A stretch of DNA of 64,000 nt from Filimonas zeae (GCF_014641615.1 NZ_BMIB01000001.1:558769-622768), one strand, 5' to 3'; shown: positions 9,075 to 18,533, numbered from the stretch's first letter. The notes: a model not told the origin generated them from the sequence alone. A program made the numbers and translations.

Positions 9075-9965
9075 TTACTGATTGCGTTTTTCGCGGTAAT
9101 CGTTGGGGGATATGCCCATTACACGCGTAAACAGCCGGGAGAAATAATACTGATCCTGAATGCCCAGGGCCTGGGCTATCTCTTTAACAAGTAGATTGGT
9201 AAACTGCAGGTACTGGCAGGCTTTCTGTATTTTCAGATGATTGAAATATTCAATGGGCGAAAAGCCGGTTTTCTTTTTGAAGATGGTAGAAAAATGGGCG
9301 GGCGATAAATTGGCTGCCGCTGCAATCTCTTCCAGCGTAAGCACCTTGTCAATATTACTGCTGAACAAATCGATGGCTTTATCTACCGCATTTTTGTTGC
9401 TTACATCATGGGGGTTTGTTGCTTTTTCATGAAAAAGCACGGTACCCAAAAAATGCCAGAAACACATATTGGCATACAGCAGGGTATCTGTTCCATATCC
9501 TCTTTCCAGCTGACTGTATATTTCCTGAAAAAGCTCCAGGCTTTTACCGCCTGCGCCTGCAAACCCTTTCCATCTGTTATTTTTTTTGCACATTTCTATT
9601 ATTTCATTGGCCGCAATGCCTTTAAAATGTACCCAATAAATAGTCCATGGGTTGTGCTCGTCTGCTCCGTAGGCATGCCGGGTTTTACCGGGGATAAGAA
9701 AAAAGTCGCCTGCCTGCAGCGGATGTTCTGTTTTATCCAGTTGTATACTGCCGCTGCCCTCGTGGCAGTAAATAAGAATATGCTGATCTGCACCATGTAA
9801 TCTTTCCCTGTAGTGGTATTGGGCTTTAGGGTAGTAGCCTATGTTGGTAATATACATATTGCCCATAACAGCATTTCTGGCGCACCGGTTGTTGATAACC
9901 GTTTTAGGTATAACAATGGCCTTCTGGCCCTGAAAACCTTCTTTCTTTTTAATGTTTCCGTTCAC
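9075..9965 (-). CDS. AraC family transcriptional regulator (sugar-responsive type)
   Basis: 296 residues. About residues 30-150 form a cupin-like ligand domain (GSGSIQL, LQAGDFFLIPG, PWTIYWVHFKG), typical of AraC proteins that bind sugars. The last 100 residues contain two helix-turn-helix units (LTLEEIAAAANLSPAHFSTI and VKEIAQALGIQDQYYFSRL) and the closing GISPNDYR motif. The gene is divergent from the GH35-GH2 operon (start at 10099) across 133 bp, so it probably activates that operon in response to a galactoside or oligosaccharide. The ligand is not deducible from sequence. Confidence 0.9.
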   Translation of the reverse strand: MNGNIKKKEGFQGQKAIVIPKTVINNRCARNAVMGNMYITNIGYYPKAQYHYRERLHGADQHILIYCHEGSGSIQLDKTEHPLQAGDFFLIPGKTRHAYGADEHNPWTIYWVHFKGIAANEIIEMCKKNNRWKGFAGAGGKSLELFQEIYSQLERGYGTDTLLYANMCFWHFLGTVLFHEKATNPHDVSNKNAVDKAIDLFSSNIDKVLTLEEIAAAANLSPAHFSTIFKKKTGFSPIEYFNHLKIQKACQYLQFTNLLVKEIAQALGIQDQYYFSRLFTRVMGISPNDYREKRNQ

Positions 9966-10098
9966 GCTGTAGTTTTTACCAGACCGAAAAATAGTCCATC
10001 AAAACCGGATTTTACTCCATTGCCGGGCGCGGGTAAAAGATTTTATTTTGAAAGCCTGAATTGTTGCTTTATAAATCAATGTGTTAATACTTGCTTAT

Positions 10099-12540
10099 AT
10101 GAAAAGTTTTTGGCTACCGGCTTTACTGCCTTTGTTGTTTTTACGTACGGAGGCCACGGCGCAACATGTATATGAAATAGATGCTGCTGTGCCGGAAGTA
10201 AACATTTATTCTCACCACCTGAAGCTGGGCGGCAGCAGCGCTGCCGGTAGCAGCATTACCGTAAATAACTATTATATTTCTGTTGATGGCAAGCCCATGG
10301 TGCCTGTTACGGGTGAGTTTCATTTTACCCGCTATCCGCGTATGTACTGGGAGGAGAGTATTGAAAAAATGAAAGCGGGCGGCATTAATGTAATTGCTAC
10401 CTACGTATTCTGGAACCTGCATGAGGAGAAGGAGGGCGTTTTTGCCTGGGAGGGCGATAAGGATTTACGGTATTTTATGGAGTTGTGTAAAAAGCATAAT
10501 ATTTATGCTATTGTGCGCGTAGGGCCTTTTTGCCATGGTGAGATACGGAGTGGCGGTTTACCGGACTGGTTGCTGGGCAGCCCCCTGAATATACGATCGG
10601 ATGATTCTCTGTATCTGTCTTATGTAGAGCGGTTATACAACCAGATTGGAATGCAGTTGCAGGGCTTGTATTATAAAAACGATGGGCCTGTTATAGGTAT
10701 TCAGATAGAAAACGAGTACCAGCATTCCGCAGCCCCATGGGGTTTAACGTATCCCGGGCAGCCAATGGATATGACGGCGGCGGAAAGAGACCTGAGTGTT
10801 ACGCAGGAGGGGGTGGGTATTTCGGACGTAAAAAACAGCCATGCCGGATCAGGCAACGGGCATATGAAGAAATTGAAGTTGCTTGCTATAAAAGCTGGTA
10901 TGGATGTACCGCTTTATACGGCTACGGGCTGGGGTAATGCGGCTATTATACCCAACGAATCTTTACCGGTAACTGCTGCCTATGCCTATCCTTTCTGGAC
11001 ACCGAAGCGCGATTATTCCCCGTTTTTTCTGTATAAGAATATGCACCGGAAGCCTGATTACGCTCCGGTGCGTTATCATCCGGAAGATTACCCGGCTTTT
11101 GCGGCCGAGCTGGGCTCCGGCATCATGTCAGTATACACCCGCAGGCCTATTGCGGTACACCAGAGTATGGATGCTATGATAAACCGTTGCCTGGGCAGTG
11201 GTGCCAATGGTATCGGTTACTATATGTATCATGGTGGTTCTACGCCGCGGGGCGAACGTTCTTTTATGAGCGATGAGGCGTATGGATTGCCAAAAATATC
11301 ATACGATTTTCAGGCTCCGATAGGCGAGTATGGTCAGGTACGGGAAGGTTTTCACCGGCTGAAGCTGTTGCACTTTTTCCTGCGCGATTTTGGCCACAAG
11401 CTGGCACCTATGACCACTGCGCTGCCTGCCAACGCGGCAAACCTGCGGCCGGATAATATTACCGATCTGCGCTATGCGGTGCGTATAAAAGAAAACTCGG
11501 GCTTTCTGTTTCTGAATAATTTTCAGGATGATACTGCTATGCAGCATCAGAAGCAAATACAGGTACGTATTAAAACCCATACGGGTGAAGTGCGTATACC
11601 CGAAACAGGTGGGTTTGACCTGCCTGAGGGAGAGAACGCCATTTTTCCTTTTGGGATGGAGATGGAAGGTGGTATACCACTTAACTATGCTACCGCACAA
11701 CTGCTTGCACAATGTGGTGATGCGGCATTGCCCCGTTATGTGTTTTTTACGCCGGAAGGGGTAAAGGCTGAGTTTTCTTTTGCAGGTAACGTAAAAGTGA
11801 GCGGTTTGTATGGCTCAACCGCAGTGCGAACGGCTAAACGTACATTGGTAAATTGTACAGATACGGTAAGTGTGTTTACCGTTGCTACCGGGGGCCGTAA
11901 AGTGGAGGTGCTGGTAGTTACCAAACAGCTTGCGTTAAAGGCGTATACAGTTACCCTGCAGCAAAAACGCTATCTGTTCTTTTCTGATGCAGTAATATTG
12001 CAGGGGCCGGCTGGCTTTCGTTTACTTAATAACAGCAACCCGGTGTTTGATCTTGCCGTATATCCGCGTATTAACACTGTGCCGCAGGTAACCAATGGCA
12101 GTATAGCGGTAACCAAAAGTATTACCCCGTTTGCTGCTTACCGCATTGCGTTGCCTTACTGGTCGTTTCCGGTACATGCGCGTAAGGTAAGTGAGAAAAA
12201 GCGGGTGGTGCAGTTGCCAGATTCGCTGCCGGCGCAGGTAAATGATGTATTGCTGAAGGTGGATTATACGGGGGATACCGGGATGGGGTTTGTAAATGGA
12301 GAGCTGGTGGCGGATGAGTTTTACAAGGGGCTGCCATGGGAAACCGGGTTGCGCAAATTTGTGGCGGCCGGTGCCAGAGAAATGGTGTTGTACTTCCGGC
12401 CTATGCAGCCGAATGCCACCTATCTGCTGGATTTGCAGCCTTATCCGCAGTATATTCCTGCTTTTGGTAATGCCAAAAGCTATCTTACCGTAAATGGTAT
12501 TACGCTGGTGCCACAGTATGCCACGCGTATTAAATTTTAA
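10099..12540 (+). CDS. Glycoside hydrolase family 35 beta-galactosidase, exported
   Basis: 813 residues from the ATG at 10099; a GTG at 10081 is in frame but would prefix the signal peptide (MKSFWLPALLPLLFLRTEATA). The TIM-barrel N-terminus has family hallmarks: FHFTRYPRMYW, GGINVIATYVFWNLHE and VRVGPF. The acid/base is E206 in IENEYQH and the nucleophile is E337 in FAAELGSG. Beta-sandwich domains follow to the C-terminus. GH35 enzymes release terminal beta-galactose from galactans or arabinogalactans. It is the first gene of an operon with the GH2 gene, 10 bp downstream, and is divergent from an AraC regulator. Confidence 0.93.
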   Translation: MKSFWLPALLPLLFLRTEATAQHVYEIDAAVPEVNIYSHHLKLGGSSAAGSSITVNNYYISVDGKPMVPVTGEFHFTRYPRMYWEESIEKMKAGGINVIATYVFWNLHEEKEGVFAWEGDKDLRYFMELCKKHNIYAIVRVGPFCHGEIRSGGLPDWLLGSPLNIRSDDSLYLSYVERLYNQIGMQLQGLYYKNDGPVIGIQIENEYQHSAAPWGLTYPGQPMDMTAAERDLSVTQEGVGISDVKNSHAGSGNGHMKKLKLLAIKAGMDVPLYTATGWGNAAIIPNESLPVTAAYAYPFWTPKRDYSPFFLYKNMHRKPDYAPVRYHPEDYPAFAAELGSGIMSVYTRRPIAVHQSMDAMINRCLGSGANGIGYYMYHGGSTPRGERSFMSDEAYGLPKISYDFQAPIGEYGQVREGFHRLKLLHFFLRDFGHKLAPMTTALPANAANLRPDNITDLRYAVRIKENSGFLFLNNFQDDTAMQHQKQIQVRIKTHTGEVRIPETGGFDLPEGENAIFPFGMEMEGGIPLNYATAQLLAQCGDAALPRYVFFTPEGVKAEFSFAGNVKVSGLYGSTAVRTAKRTLVNCTDTVSVFTVATGGRKVEVLVVTKQLALKAYTVTLQQKRYLFFSDAVILQGPAGFRLLNNSNPVFDLAVYPRINTVPQVTNGSIAVTKSITPFAAYRIALPYWSFPVHARKVSEKKRVVQLPDSLPAQVNDVLLKVDYTGDTGMGFVNGELVADEFYKGLPWETGLRKFVAAGAREMVLYFRPMQPNATYLLDLQPYPQYIPAFGNAKSYLTVNGITLVPQYATRIKF

Positions 12541-12550
12541 AAGTTGTTGT

Positions 12551-15448
12551 ATGCCGGTATTGTATTTCAGAAAACTGTTGTTGTGTATTGTGTTTTTGTG
12601 GGCAATGCCTGCGTATGGTCAGGACTTGTCGCTTGCCGGTGTGTGGCGTTTTGCTACAGACAGCACCGATAAAGGCGTTGCCGAACAATGGTTCAGGCGG
12701 GTACTGCCCGATAGTATTCAGCTGCCTGGCTCCATGGCCAGCAACGGAAAAGGCGATGAAGTAACCCTGCAAACCCAATGGACGGGTACTATTTACGACA
12801 GTTCGTTCTTTTTCCGCTCAGCCTACGCGGCTTTCCGGCAGCCGGGCCATGTTAAAATACCTTTCTGGCTTACACCTGTAAAACATTATGTGGGCGTGGC
12901 GTGGTACCAGAAAAAAATAACCCTGCCTGCAGGATGGACGCAGCGGTACGTACAACTGATACTGGAACGCAGCCATATACAAACCACTGCCTGGATAGAT
13001 GGTGTGGAAATGGGCAGGAACAACTCGCTGGTTGCTATGCATGCCTTTACGCTGCCTGCTGCAACAGCGCCGGGTGAGCATATTATTACTATACGGGTAG
13101 ATAACCGCATTAAAGAAGTGAATGTTGGCCCGGATTCGCACAGTGTAAGCGATCATACCCAAGGCAACTGGAATGGTATTGTGGGTAAGATAATGCTGCA
13201 GGCTTTACCCGCGTTGCATATTACCGATGTACAGGTGTACCCTGATGTTGCGGGGCGCAAGGCTCTTGTAAAGGTGGCAATTGTAAACCCGGGGGCCTTA
13301 GCGGTGCAGGGTAAATTAACCCTGCAGGCACAGAGCTTTAATACCGTGCAAAAGCATCATCCGGCAGCAGTTACTGTTGGTTATAAAGCACTGGCTAACG
13401 ATACTACTGTTACAGAAATACTACTGCCCATGGGCAAAGGAATGCTGTTGTGGGATGAGTTTTCGCCTGCTTTATACAGGCTGCAGGTAACGCTGCAAGG
13501 TGCGGGCGTACGCCAGCAGCAGCAAACGCAGTTTGGTATGCGCGAGGTGCGTACGGAAGGGCGGGATATACTGGTGAACGGAAGAAAGGTATATCTGCGG
13601 GGTAACCTGAACAATTGTGAGTTTCCGCTAACAGGTTATCCGCCTATGGATACTGACAGCTGGCGGCGGCTGTTTGCCCAGGCAAAGGCATTTGGTTTAA
13701 ATCATATCCGTTTTCACTCCTGGTGCCCGCCAGAGGCTGCTTTTGCAGCTGCGGATGAGGCAGGTTTTTATCTGCAGCCGGAAGGGCCTACCTGGCCCAA
13801 CCATGGCACCTCACTGGGCGATGGACGTTTTATAGATCAGTATTTGTATGATGAAACAGGCCGGATAATGAAGCAGTATGGCAATCATGCTTCTTTCTGT
13901 TTGTTTGCTGCTGCTAACGAACCTGCGGGCCGCAAACAGGCCGGCTTTCTGGAAAGCTATATGCAACACTGGCGTAAGCAGGATGCACGGCATATATATA
14001 CCGGTGCATCTGTAGCTATGAGCTGGCCTTTGTATCCGGGCAGTGATTATATGATTAAGTCGGGCCCCCGCGGCCTTAACTGGGATAGTGCGCATCCGGA
14101 AACCGTGAGCGACTACCGGGCAAAAATTGAGGCTTTCCATATGCCGTATGTTACGCATGAAATGGGGCAGTGGTGCGTGTTTCCTGACTTTACAGAAATT
14201 CCGAAGTATACCGGTGTAATGCGTGCCCGCAATTTTGAACTGTTTCAGGGGCATTTACAGGCAAAGGGTATGGGCAATAAAGCGAAGGACTTTTTTACTG
14301 CCTCCGGTAAACTGCAGGCTTTGTGTTATAAGCTGGAAATAGAGAAATCGCTACGCACCCCTGATGGTGCCGGTTTTCAGCTGCTGGGGCTGCAGGACTT
14401 TCCCGGACAGGGCTCTGCGCTGATTGGTGTACTGAATGCCTTCTGGCAGGAAAAGGGTTATATATCTGCGAAGCAGTGGCGTCGTTTCTGCAATACTACT
14501 GTGCCGTTAAGTCGTATTGCTAAGTTTACGTATACCAATGATGAAACTTTTGAATCGGCCATAGAAATATACCACTATGGTGCCAGGGCGCTTACCAATG
14601 CGGTAGTGGAATGGACGATACGCAATGATAAAGGGGCCATTATAAAAAAAGGTGCTTTTGCACCCGCTACTATCCATAGCGGCAAAAACACGCAGCTGGG
14701 TATGGTACGTGTAGCTTTGGCAGATGTGCGGGAAGCTGCGAGGCTTACCCTGGAAACCACTGTAAAAGGTACCCACTTTGCCAACGACTGGCATTTTTGG
14801 GTGTACCCCAAAACATTGCCTGCATCTGGCGCTAATGTACATTATACAGATACCCTGGATGCCGCTGCGGAAGCGGTTTTACAAAAAGGAGGCACGGTGT
14901 TTTTAAATGCTGCCGGCAGGGTAGTAAAGGGTAAGGAAGTAGTACAATATTTTACACCGGTTTTCTGGAATACTTCCTGGTTTAAAATGCGCCCGCCGCA
15001 TACGCTGGGTATACTGCTGGATTCTGCTCATGCGGCTTTCCGGCATTTTCCTACCGCTTCCTATAGCGATTTGCAATGGTGGGAGATTGTACACCGCGCA
15101 CAGGTAATGCACCTGGAAGATTTTCCGGCAGGGTTTGAGCCGCTGGTGCAGCCAATTGATACCTGGTTTATGAACCGCAAACTGGGGTTGATTATAGAAG
15201 CCCGGGTGGGGAATGGTAAGGTGCTGGTTAGCAGTGCTGATTTGTTTACAGATACCACCAGGCGCGTTGCTGCCAGGCAGCTGTTGTATAGCTTACAGCA
15301 ATACATGGCATCCCCGGCTTTTGCGCCTGAAGGGCGTGTGGAACTTGCGGTGTTAAAAGATTTGTTTACCACCCCCTCGAAAGAGAAGTGGGATAGCTTT
15401 ACAAAAGATACCCCGGATGAGCTGAAACCCCAGAATATTCATAAATAG
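12551..15448 (+). CDS. Glycoside hydrolase family 2-type enzyme, exported
   Basis: 965 residues from ATG 12551, chosen because it lies 10 bp after the GH35 stop and begins a signal peptide (MPVLYFRKLLLCIVFLWAM, cut after AYGQ). An earlier frame start at 12494 overlaps GH35. Order: N-terminal galactose-binding-like jelly roll (WYQKKITLPAGW, RSHIQTTAWIDG), Ig-like domain, TIM barrel (LRGNLNNCEFPLTGYPP, NHIRFHSWCPPEAAF) and C-terminal beta domains. The likely acid/base is E457 in AAANEPAG and the nucleophile is E537 in THEMGQW, matching GH2 layout. Substrate (beta-galactoside, glucuronide or other) is unknown; partnership with GH35 suggests galactan or arabinogalactan side chains. Confidence 0.85.
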   Translation: MPVLYFRKLLLCIVFLWAMPAYGQDLSLAGVWRFATDSTDKGVAEQWFRRVLPDSIQLPGSMASNGKGDEVTLQTQWTGTIYDSSFFFRSAYAAFRQPGHVKIPFWLTPVKHYVGVAWYQKKITLPAGWTQRYVQLILERSHIQTTAWIDGVEMGRNNSLVAMHAFTLPAATAPGEHIITIRVDNRIKEVNVGPDSHSVSDHTQGNWNGIVGKIMLQALPALHITDVQVYPDVAGRKALVKVAIVNPGALAVQGKLTLQAQSFNTVQKHHPAAVTVGYKALANDTTVTEILLPMGKGMLLWDEFSPALYRLQVTLQGAGVRQQQQTQFGMREVRTEGRDILVNGRKVYLRGNLNNCEFPLTGYPPMDTDSWRRLFAQAKAFGLNHIRFHSWCPPEAAFAAADEAGFYLQPEGPTWPNHGTSLGDGRFIDQYLYDETGRIMKQYGNHASFCLFAAANEPAGRKQAGFLESYMQHWRKQDARHIYTGASVAMSWPLYPGSDYMIKSGPRGLNWDSAHPETVSDYRAKIEAFHMPYVTHEMGQWCVFPDFTEIPKYTGVMRARNFELFQGHLQAKGMGNKAKDFFTASGKLQALCYKLEIEKSLRTPDGAGFQLLGLQDFPGQGSALIGVLNAFWQEKGYISAKQWRRFCNTTVPLSRIAKFTYTNDETFESAIEIYHYGARALTNAVVEWTIRNDKGAIIKKGAFAPATIHSGKNTQLGMVRVALADVREAARLTLETTVKGTHFANDWHFWVYPKTLPASGANVHYTDTLDAAAEAVLQKGGTVFLNAAGRVVKGKEVVQYFTPVFWNTSWFKMRPPHTLGILLDSAHAAFRHFPTASYSDLQWWEIVHRAQVMHLEDFPAGFEPLVQPIDTWFMNRKLGLIIEARVGNGKVLVSSADLFTDTTRRVAARQLLYSLQQYMASPAFAPEGRVELAVLKDLFTTPSKEKWDSFTKDTPDELKPQNIHK

Positions 15449-15477
15449 GTTACCGTTCTGTTAAGTTTTTACAGGCG

Positions 15478-15508
15478 CACGCCACTTGTTATGCAGGTGG
15501 CGTGTTTT
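15478..15508 (+). terminator. Terminator of the GH35-GH2 operon
   Basis: GC-rich 8-bp stem CACGCCAC / GTGGCGTG followed by TTTT, 30 bp after the GH2 stop. A good rho-independent terminator. Confidence 0.7.
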
Positions 15509-15627
15509 GTTATGGCTAACCATTTAAAAAATGTAGTTTTACTACTCAACCTGCATTCTTACAAAGCAAAGTGCAATTTTGACCGGATTAGGTGTTTAAA
15601 CGGATATCGGTACCGGAAAAAACGGGT

Positions 15628-15786
15628 ATGGCCACCAGGCGCCTGTTTTATCTTGCATTATGGGATGGTACCGGTGTGTTGCTGGCAGGCCTGGCACATT
15701 TTTCGACACTACCCTCTTTTGAGGCAGGAGCCATGGTGTTTGTGATACTGGTTATTATCCAAAGCAGACGGAGCGCTGCTGACTAA
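15628..15786 (+). CDS. Small putative membrane protein
   Basis: 52 residues from ATG 15628 (an upstream ATG at 15592 is also in frame). Hydrophobic stretches LFYLALWDGTGVLLAGLAHF and AMVFVILVII suggest one or two membrane segments, with a basic C-terminus. It ends 8 bp before the next gene, so the two may be translated together. No family recognised; kept because of context and hydrophobicity. Confidence 0.45.
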   Translation: MATRRLFYLALWDGTGVLLAGLAHFSTLPSFEAGAMVFVILVIIQSRRSAAD

Positions 15787-15794
15787 TATAGACT

Positions 15795-16403
15795 ATGCAG
15801 TTTAATCAACAGATTTTTACTGTAGCCGGACAGGACAAGGCTACTTTGCTGGCAACGGAAGATGCCTTCCGCTTGTCGGCCAGGAGCTTTTACAATGTGG
15901 TGGATTTTGAGCAGGGCTGGCAGGAGCTGTTTAAGAAAGAGGATTTCCGGAATCAGATTGATTATAATTCGCTGGTATCTGTTACCCGCGCCCTGGATGG
16001 CAATCTGCTTTTTGTGCGCTACCGGGGGCCGCTGAATATTATTAATTGCTGCACATTTATATTTCCTGACGAAGAAGATTACGCCCGTTTTTACCATTTT
16101 CTGGAAGAAGGGCTGGGAATGCAAAAAACCGAGAAAGAAGTATCGCTTTTTGAAGCGGTGGGTATTTATATGGTTGAGCTGGTAATTGTACTGGCATTAA
16201 CCCTGTACTGCTACTACCAGGCTGTTACCTTAAAGTATGCCAACCCGCGCACGGTGGGCGCTTACTGGCTGCTGATTCAACAGATAGGAGAAATGGGGGT
16301 ATGCCTTATGGGCGGCGCTATATCGGCCTATCTTATTTACCGTGTACACCAACTCTCGGCCAACAGGCCCGTACAAACAGTTTTTCTTGCCAAACATCTC
16401 TGA
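15795..16403 (+). CDS. Hypothetical two-TM membrane protein
   Basis: 202 residues. The first 115 are soluble and acidic/aromatic (FNQQIFTV, FYNVVDFEQGW, FIFPDEEDYARFYHFL). Two transmembrane segments follow at about residues 120-145 (AVGIYMVELVIVLALTLYC) and 155-182 (LLIQQIGEMGVCLMGGAIS). No known domain recognised. Neighbours on the same strand are also small and unknown, probably one transcript from 15.6 to 16.7 kb. Confidence 0.75.
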   Translation: MQFNQQIFTVAGQDKATLLATEDAFRLSARSFYNVVDFEQGWQELFKKEDFRNQIDYNSLVSVTRALDGNLLFVRYRGPLNIINCCTFIFPDEEDYARFYHFLEEGLGMQKTEKEVSLFEAVGIYMVELVIVLALTLYCYYQAVTLKYANPRTVGAYWLLIQQIGEMGVCLMGGAISAYLIYRVHQLSANRPVQTVFLAKHL

Positions 16404-16442
16404 ATAGCTTTTATTTGCGCCCGGCTATAACGGTTGGCAGGT

Positions 16443-16685
16443 ATGCATGAAATAAAGCGGGTTTCGCAGGGTAACGCCATTGCTGCGTTAACAGAAAGTG
16501 TATTAAAATTATTGGATACGTTTGATGATAAAGAAGATATTAAGCAGGTGATGCGTTGTATATCTCCCCATACGGTACAGGTAATAGCAGATGCTGCCCT
16601 GCCACTGGAGTATTACGAAATATGCCAGGCGGCTAAAGAAGTGCAGGATGAGGCAGCAGATACAAAGCAGCCTGCCGGTGAATAA
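16443..16685 (+). CDS. Hypothetical small soluble protein
   Basis: 80 residues from ATG 16443 (a TTG at 16434 is in frame). Predicted mostly helical and acidic, with a central TFDDKEDIKQVMRCISPHTV segment. No family recognised. It lies 39 bp after the two-TM protein and is convergent with the flavohemoglobin gene. Confidence 0.6.
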   Translation: MHEIKRVSQGNAIAALTESVLKLLDTFDDKEDIKQVMRCISPHTVQVIADAALPLEYYEICQAAKEVQDEAADTKQPAGE

Positions 16686-16721
16686 ACTTTCCGGCAGACT
16701 GATGGTGTAAACATAGGGGTA

Positions 16722-17921
16722 CTAATTCAGTTGTAATGAAGCAGGCCCAAACTCTTCAAAAAAGATGGCTTCTTTTTGTATGCCGCGTGCGGTAAGATAC
16801 TGGTAGTGTTTGTTAATAAAACCAGCCGGGCCGCATATATAATATTGCGTGTTTTCTTCCAGTATATCTGCTCCTAATACATCCAGCTCCACTACTCCTG
16901 CGTTTATGTTTGCTTCATTATTGTGCTGGTTATAAAACAGATGCTGTTTAACATGGGAATGTTTTTGTGTCCACGCAGCTACCTGCTGCTGAAACGCATG
17001 TACCTGCTGGTTGCGACAGCCATGTATCCAGGTAACGGATTGTGTGTTACCGGTATGTATAAGACTTTCCAGCATGCTTATTAACGGTGTCTGGCCTACA
17101 CCGCCGCTGATAAGTACCACGGGGTGATGGCCGGCTGCGTTGAGAACAAAATTGCCCGCCGGCGCTGATGCCTCAATAATATCTCCTTCCTTTACATGAT
17201 CGTGCAGTCTGTTGCTAATCATTCCATCCGGGTGTACACTGCCTATCTCTCTTTTTACGCTAATTCGGTAGTATTTACCATTGGGCGCGGCAGACAGGCT
17301 GTACTGGCGCGGCTGCAGCAGGTTTAATTCGGGCAGAAACAAACGTACGCTTATGTACTGGCCGGGTGTAAAGGGTGCAATAGGCCCGTTGTCAGAAGGG
17401 TAGAGGTAAAAGGAGGTGATTTCTGCGGACTCTTCTACTTTCTGTTTCAGTACAAAAGGGCGCCATCCCGTCCATCCACCTGTTTTACTTACCTGCTGGT
17501 GGTAGAGTTTACTTTCCTGGCCTATCATTAATTCTGCCAGTTGCAGGTAGGCGGCCTTCCAGGCGTTTAACAGTTCTGGTGTGGCAGCATTGCCCAGTAC
17601 TTCTGCAATGGAGTTGAGCAGGTGGTGGCCTACTATATTATAATGCTCGGGGCGTATGCTAAGGCTGGTATGCTTTTGTCCAATGCTATCCAGTACGGGA
17701 AGCAATACCGATGGGTTTTCAATATGTTCCGCATAGGCCAGCACTGCCATTGCCAGGGCTGTCTGTTGTTTCTGATTTTGCTGGTTACCCATATTAAACA
17801 TATGCTTCAGCTCAGGGTTGTGTGTAAACATGCGTTTATAAAAATGCGCAGTTAATAACACACCATTCTCTTTTAAAACAGGTACCGTTGCTTTCACCAG
17901 TTCTTTTTGTGCTGTTGTCAT
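16722..17921 (-). CDS. hmp: Flavohemoglobin / nitric oxide dioxygenase
   Basis: 399 residues, standard Hmp length. The globin domain (1-140) has distal Y28 (HFYKRMF) and proximal H84 (GQKHTSLSI). The FAD domain follows (RQYSLSAAPNGKYYRISVKRE split as RQYS and the basic strand), and the NAD domain has LISGGVGQTPLISMLESL. Hmp oxidises NO to nitrate with O2 and NAD(P)H in the cytoplasm. It lies 67 bp downstream of an Rrf2/NsrR-like regulator on the same strand, with an imperfect copy of the regulator's own upstream palindrome in front of it. Confidence 0.96.
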   Translation of the reverse strand: MTTAQKELVKATVPVLKENGVLLTAHFYKRMFTHNPELKHMFNMGNQQNQKQQTALAMAVLAYAEHIENPSVLLPVLDSIGQKHTSLSIRPEHYNIVGHHLLNSIAEVLGNAATPELLNAWKAAYLQLAELMIGQESKLYHQQVSKTGGWTGWRPFVLKQKVEESAEITSFYLYPSDNGPIAPFTPGQYISVRLFLPELNLLQPRQYSLSAAPNGKYYRISVKREIGSVHPDGMISNRLHDHVKEGDIIEASAPAGNFVLNAAGHHPVVLISGGVGQTPLISMLESLIHTGNTQSVTWIHGCRNQQVHAFQQQVAAWTQKHSHVKQHLFYNQHNNEANINAGVVELDVLGADILEENTQYYICGPAGFINKHYQYLTARGIQKEAIFFEEFGPASLQLN

Positions 17922-17951
17922 GCGATTGTATTTAAGATATTGAATGAATAT

Positions 17952-17974
17952 ATAAAGACCTTTTTATCCTTTAT
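17952..17974. promoter_or_regulatory. Candidate NsrR-type operator in front of hmp
   Basis: Imperfect inverted repeat ATAAAG-N11-CTTTAT, ending about 30 bp upstream of the hmp start. On the opposite strand it reads close to the perfect palindrome at 18468-18493, sharing AATAAA, TAAAA and GTCTTT. Confidence 0.5.
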
Positions 17975-17988
17975 TTGGTTAAAAAAAG

Positions 17989-18429
17989 CTACTCCTTTTT
18001 CAGGCTCAGGTGTCCGGCCAGTAAATCTTTATTAAACTGCCCTATGGTAGTAGTAAGCAGCATGCGGGATAATTGATTGCGTACTTTTTTAAATTCTTTG
18101 TGCAGCGGACAGGGATTTTTTTCGGAGCATTGAGATAAGCCCATGCCGCAACCGGTAAAAATATCATCGCCATCCAATGCTTTAATAATATCTGCCAACG
18201 GGCGTTTCAGGCTCTGGTCATCTATATAAAAGCCACCGTTGGGGCCTTTGGTAGATTGTATTAAACCTTTGCGGCTCAGATCCTGCAGAATTTTAGCCAG
18301 GAAATGTTCGGGCGAATCTACCTGTTCTGCTATTTCCTTAATACCTACACGGGAGCCATCGGTGGTGCGGTGTGCAATGTAAAACACTGCGCGCATTGCA
18401 TATTCTGATGTTTTGGAAAAGACGCCCAT
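17989..18429 (-). CDS. Rrf2 family transcriptional regulator, NsrR-like
   Basis: 146 residues. The winged helix (FSKTSEYAMRAVFYIAH, IKEIAEQVDSPEHFLAKILQ, GLIQSTKGPNGGF) is diagnostic of Rrf2. Three cysteines C94, C101 and C107 (TGCGMGLSQC, then NPCPLH) fit an Fe-S cluster of the NsrR/IscR type, which senses NO or redox state. Its position directly upstream of hmp on the same strand argues for NO sensing. A perfect AT-rich palindrome precedes it, suggesting autoregulation. Confidence 0.92.
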   Translation of the reverse strand: MGVFSKTSEYAMRAVFYIAHRTTDGSRVGIKEIAEQVDSPEHFLAKILQDLSRKGLIQSTKGPNGGFYIDDQSLKRPLADIIKALDGDDIFTGCGMGLSQCSEKNPCPLHKEFKKVRNQLSRMLLTTTIGQFNKDLLAGHLSLKKE

Positions 18430-18467
18430 GTAAGGATATTGTAGCGCAAAGGTAAGGGGAAAGATTT

Positions 18468-18493
18468 AATAAAAGACTAAAATGTCTTTTATT
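18468..18493. promoter_or_regulatory. Candidate Rrf2/NsrR autoregulatory operator
   Basis: Perfect 10-bp arms AATAAAAGAC / GTCTTTTATT around a 6-bp spacer, 39 bp upstream of the regulator start. A related imperfect copy lies before hmp. It might also act as a weak terminator for the ABC operon ending at 18534. Confidence 0.6.
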
Positions 18494-18533
18494 GTGGTGG
18501 AGCGCGTATAGCTTTCTGTTGCATACTGCGGAT

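Noticed and set aside
11299..11712. 137-residue minus-strand ORF
   Set aside because: Antisense shadow of the GH35 gene; unlikely composition and no motif.
13811..14254. 147-residue minus-strand ORF
   Set aside because: Antisense shadow of the GH2 gene.
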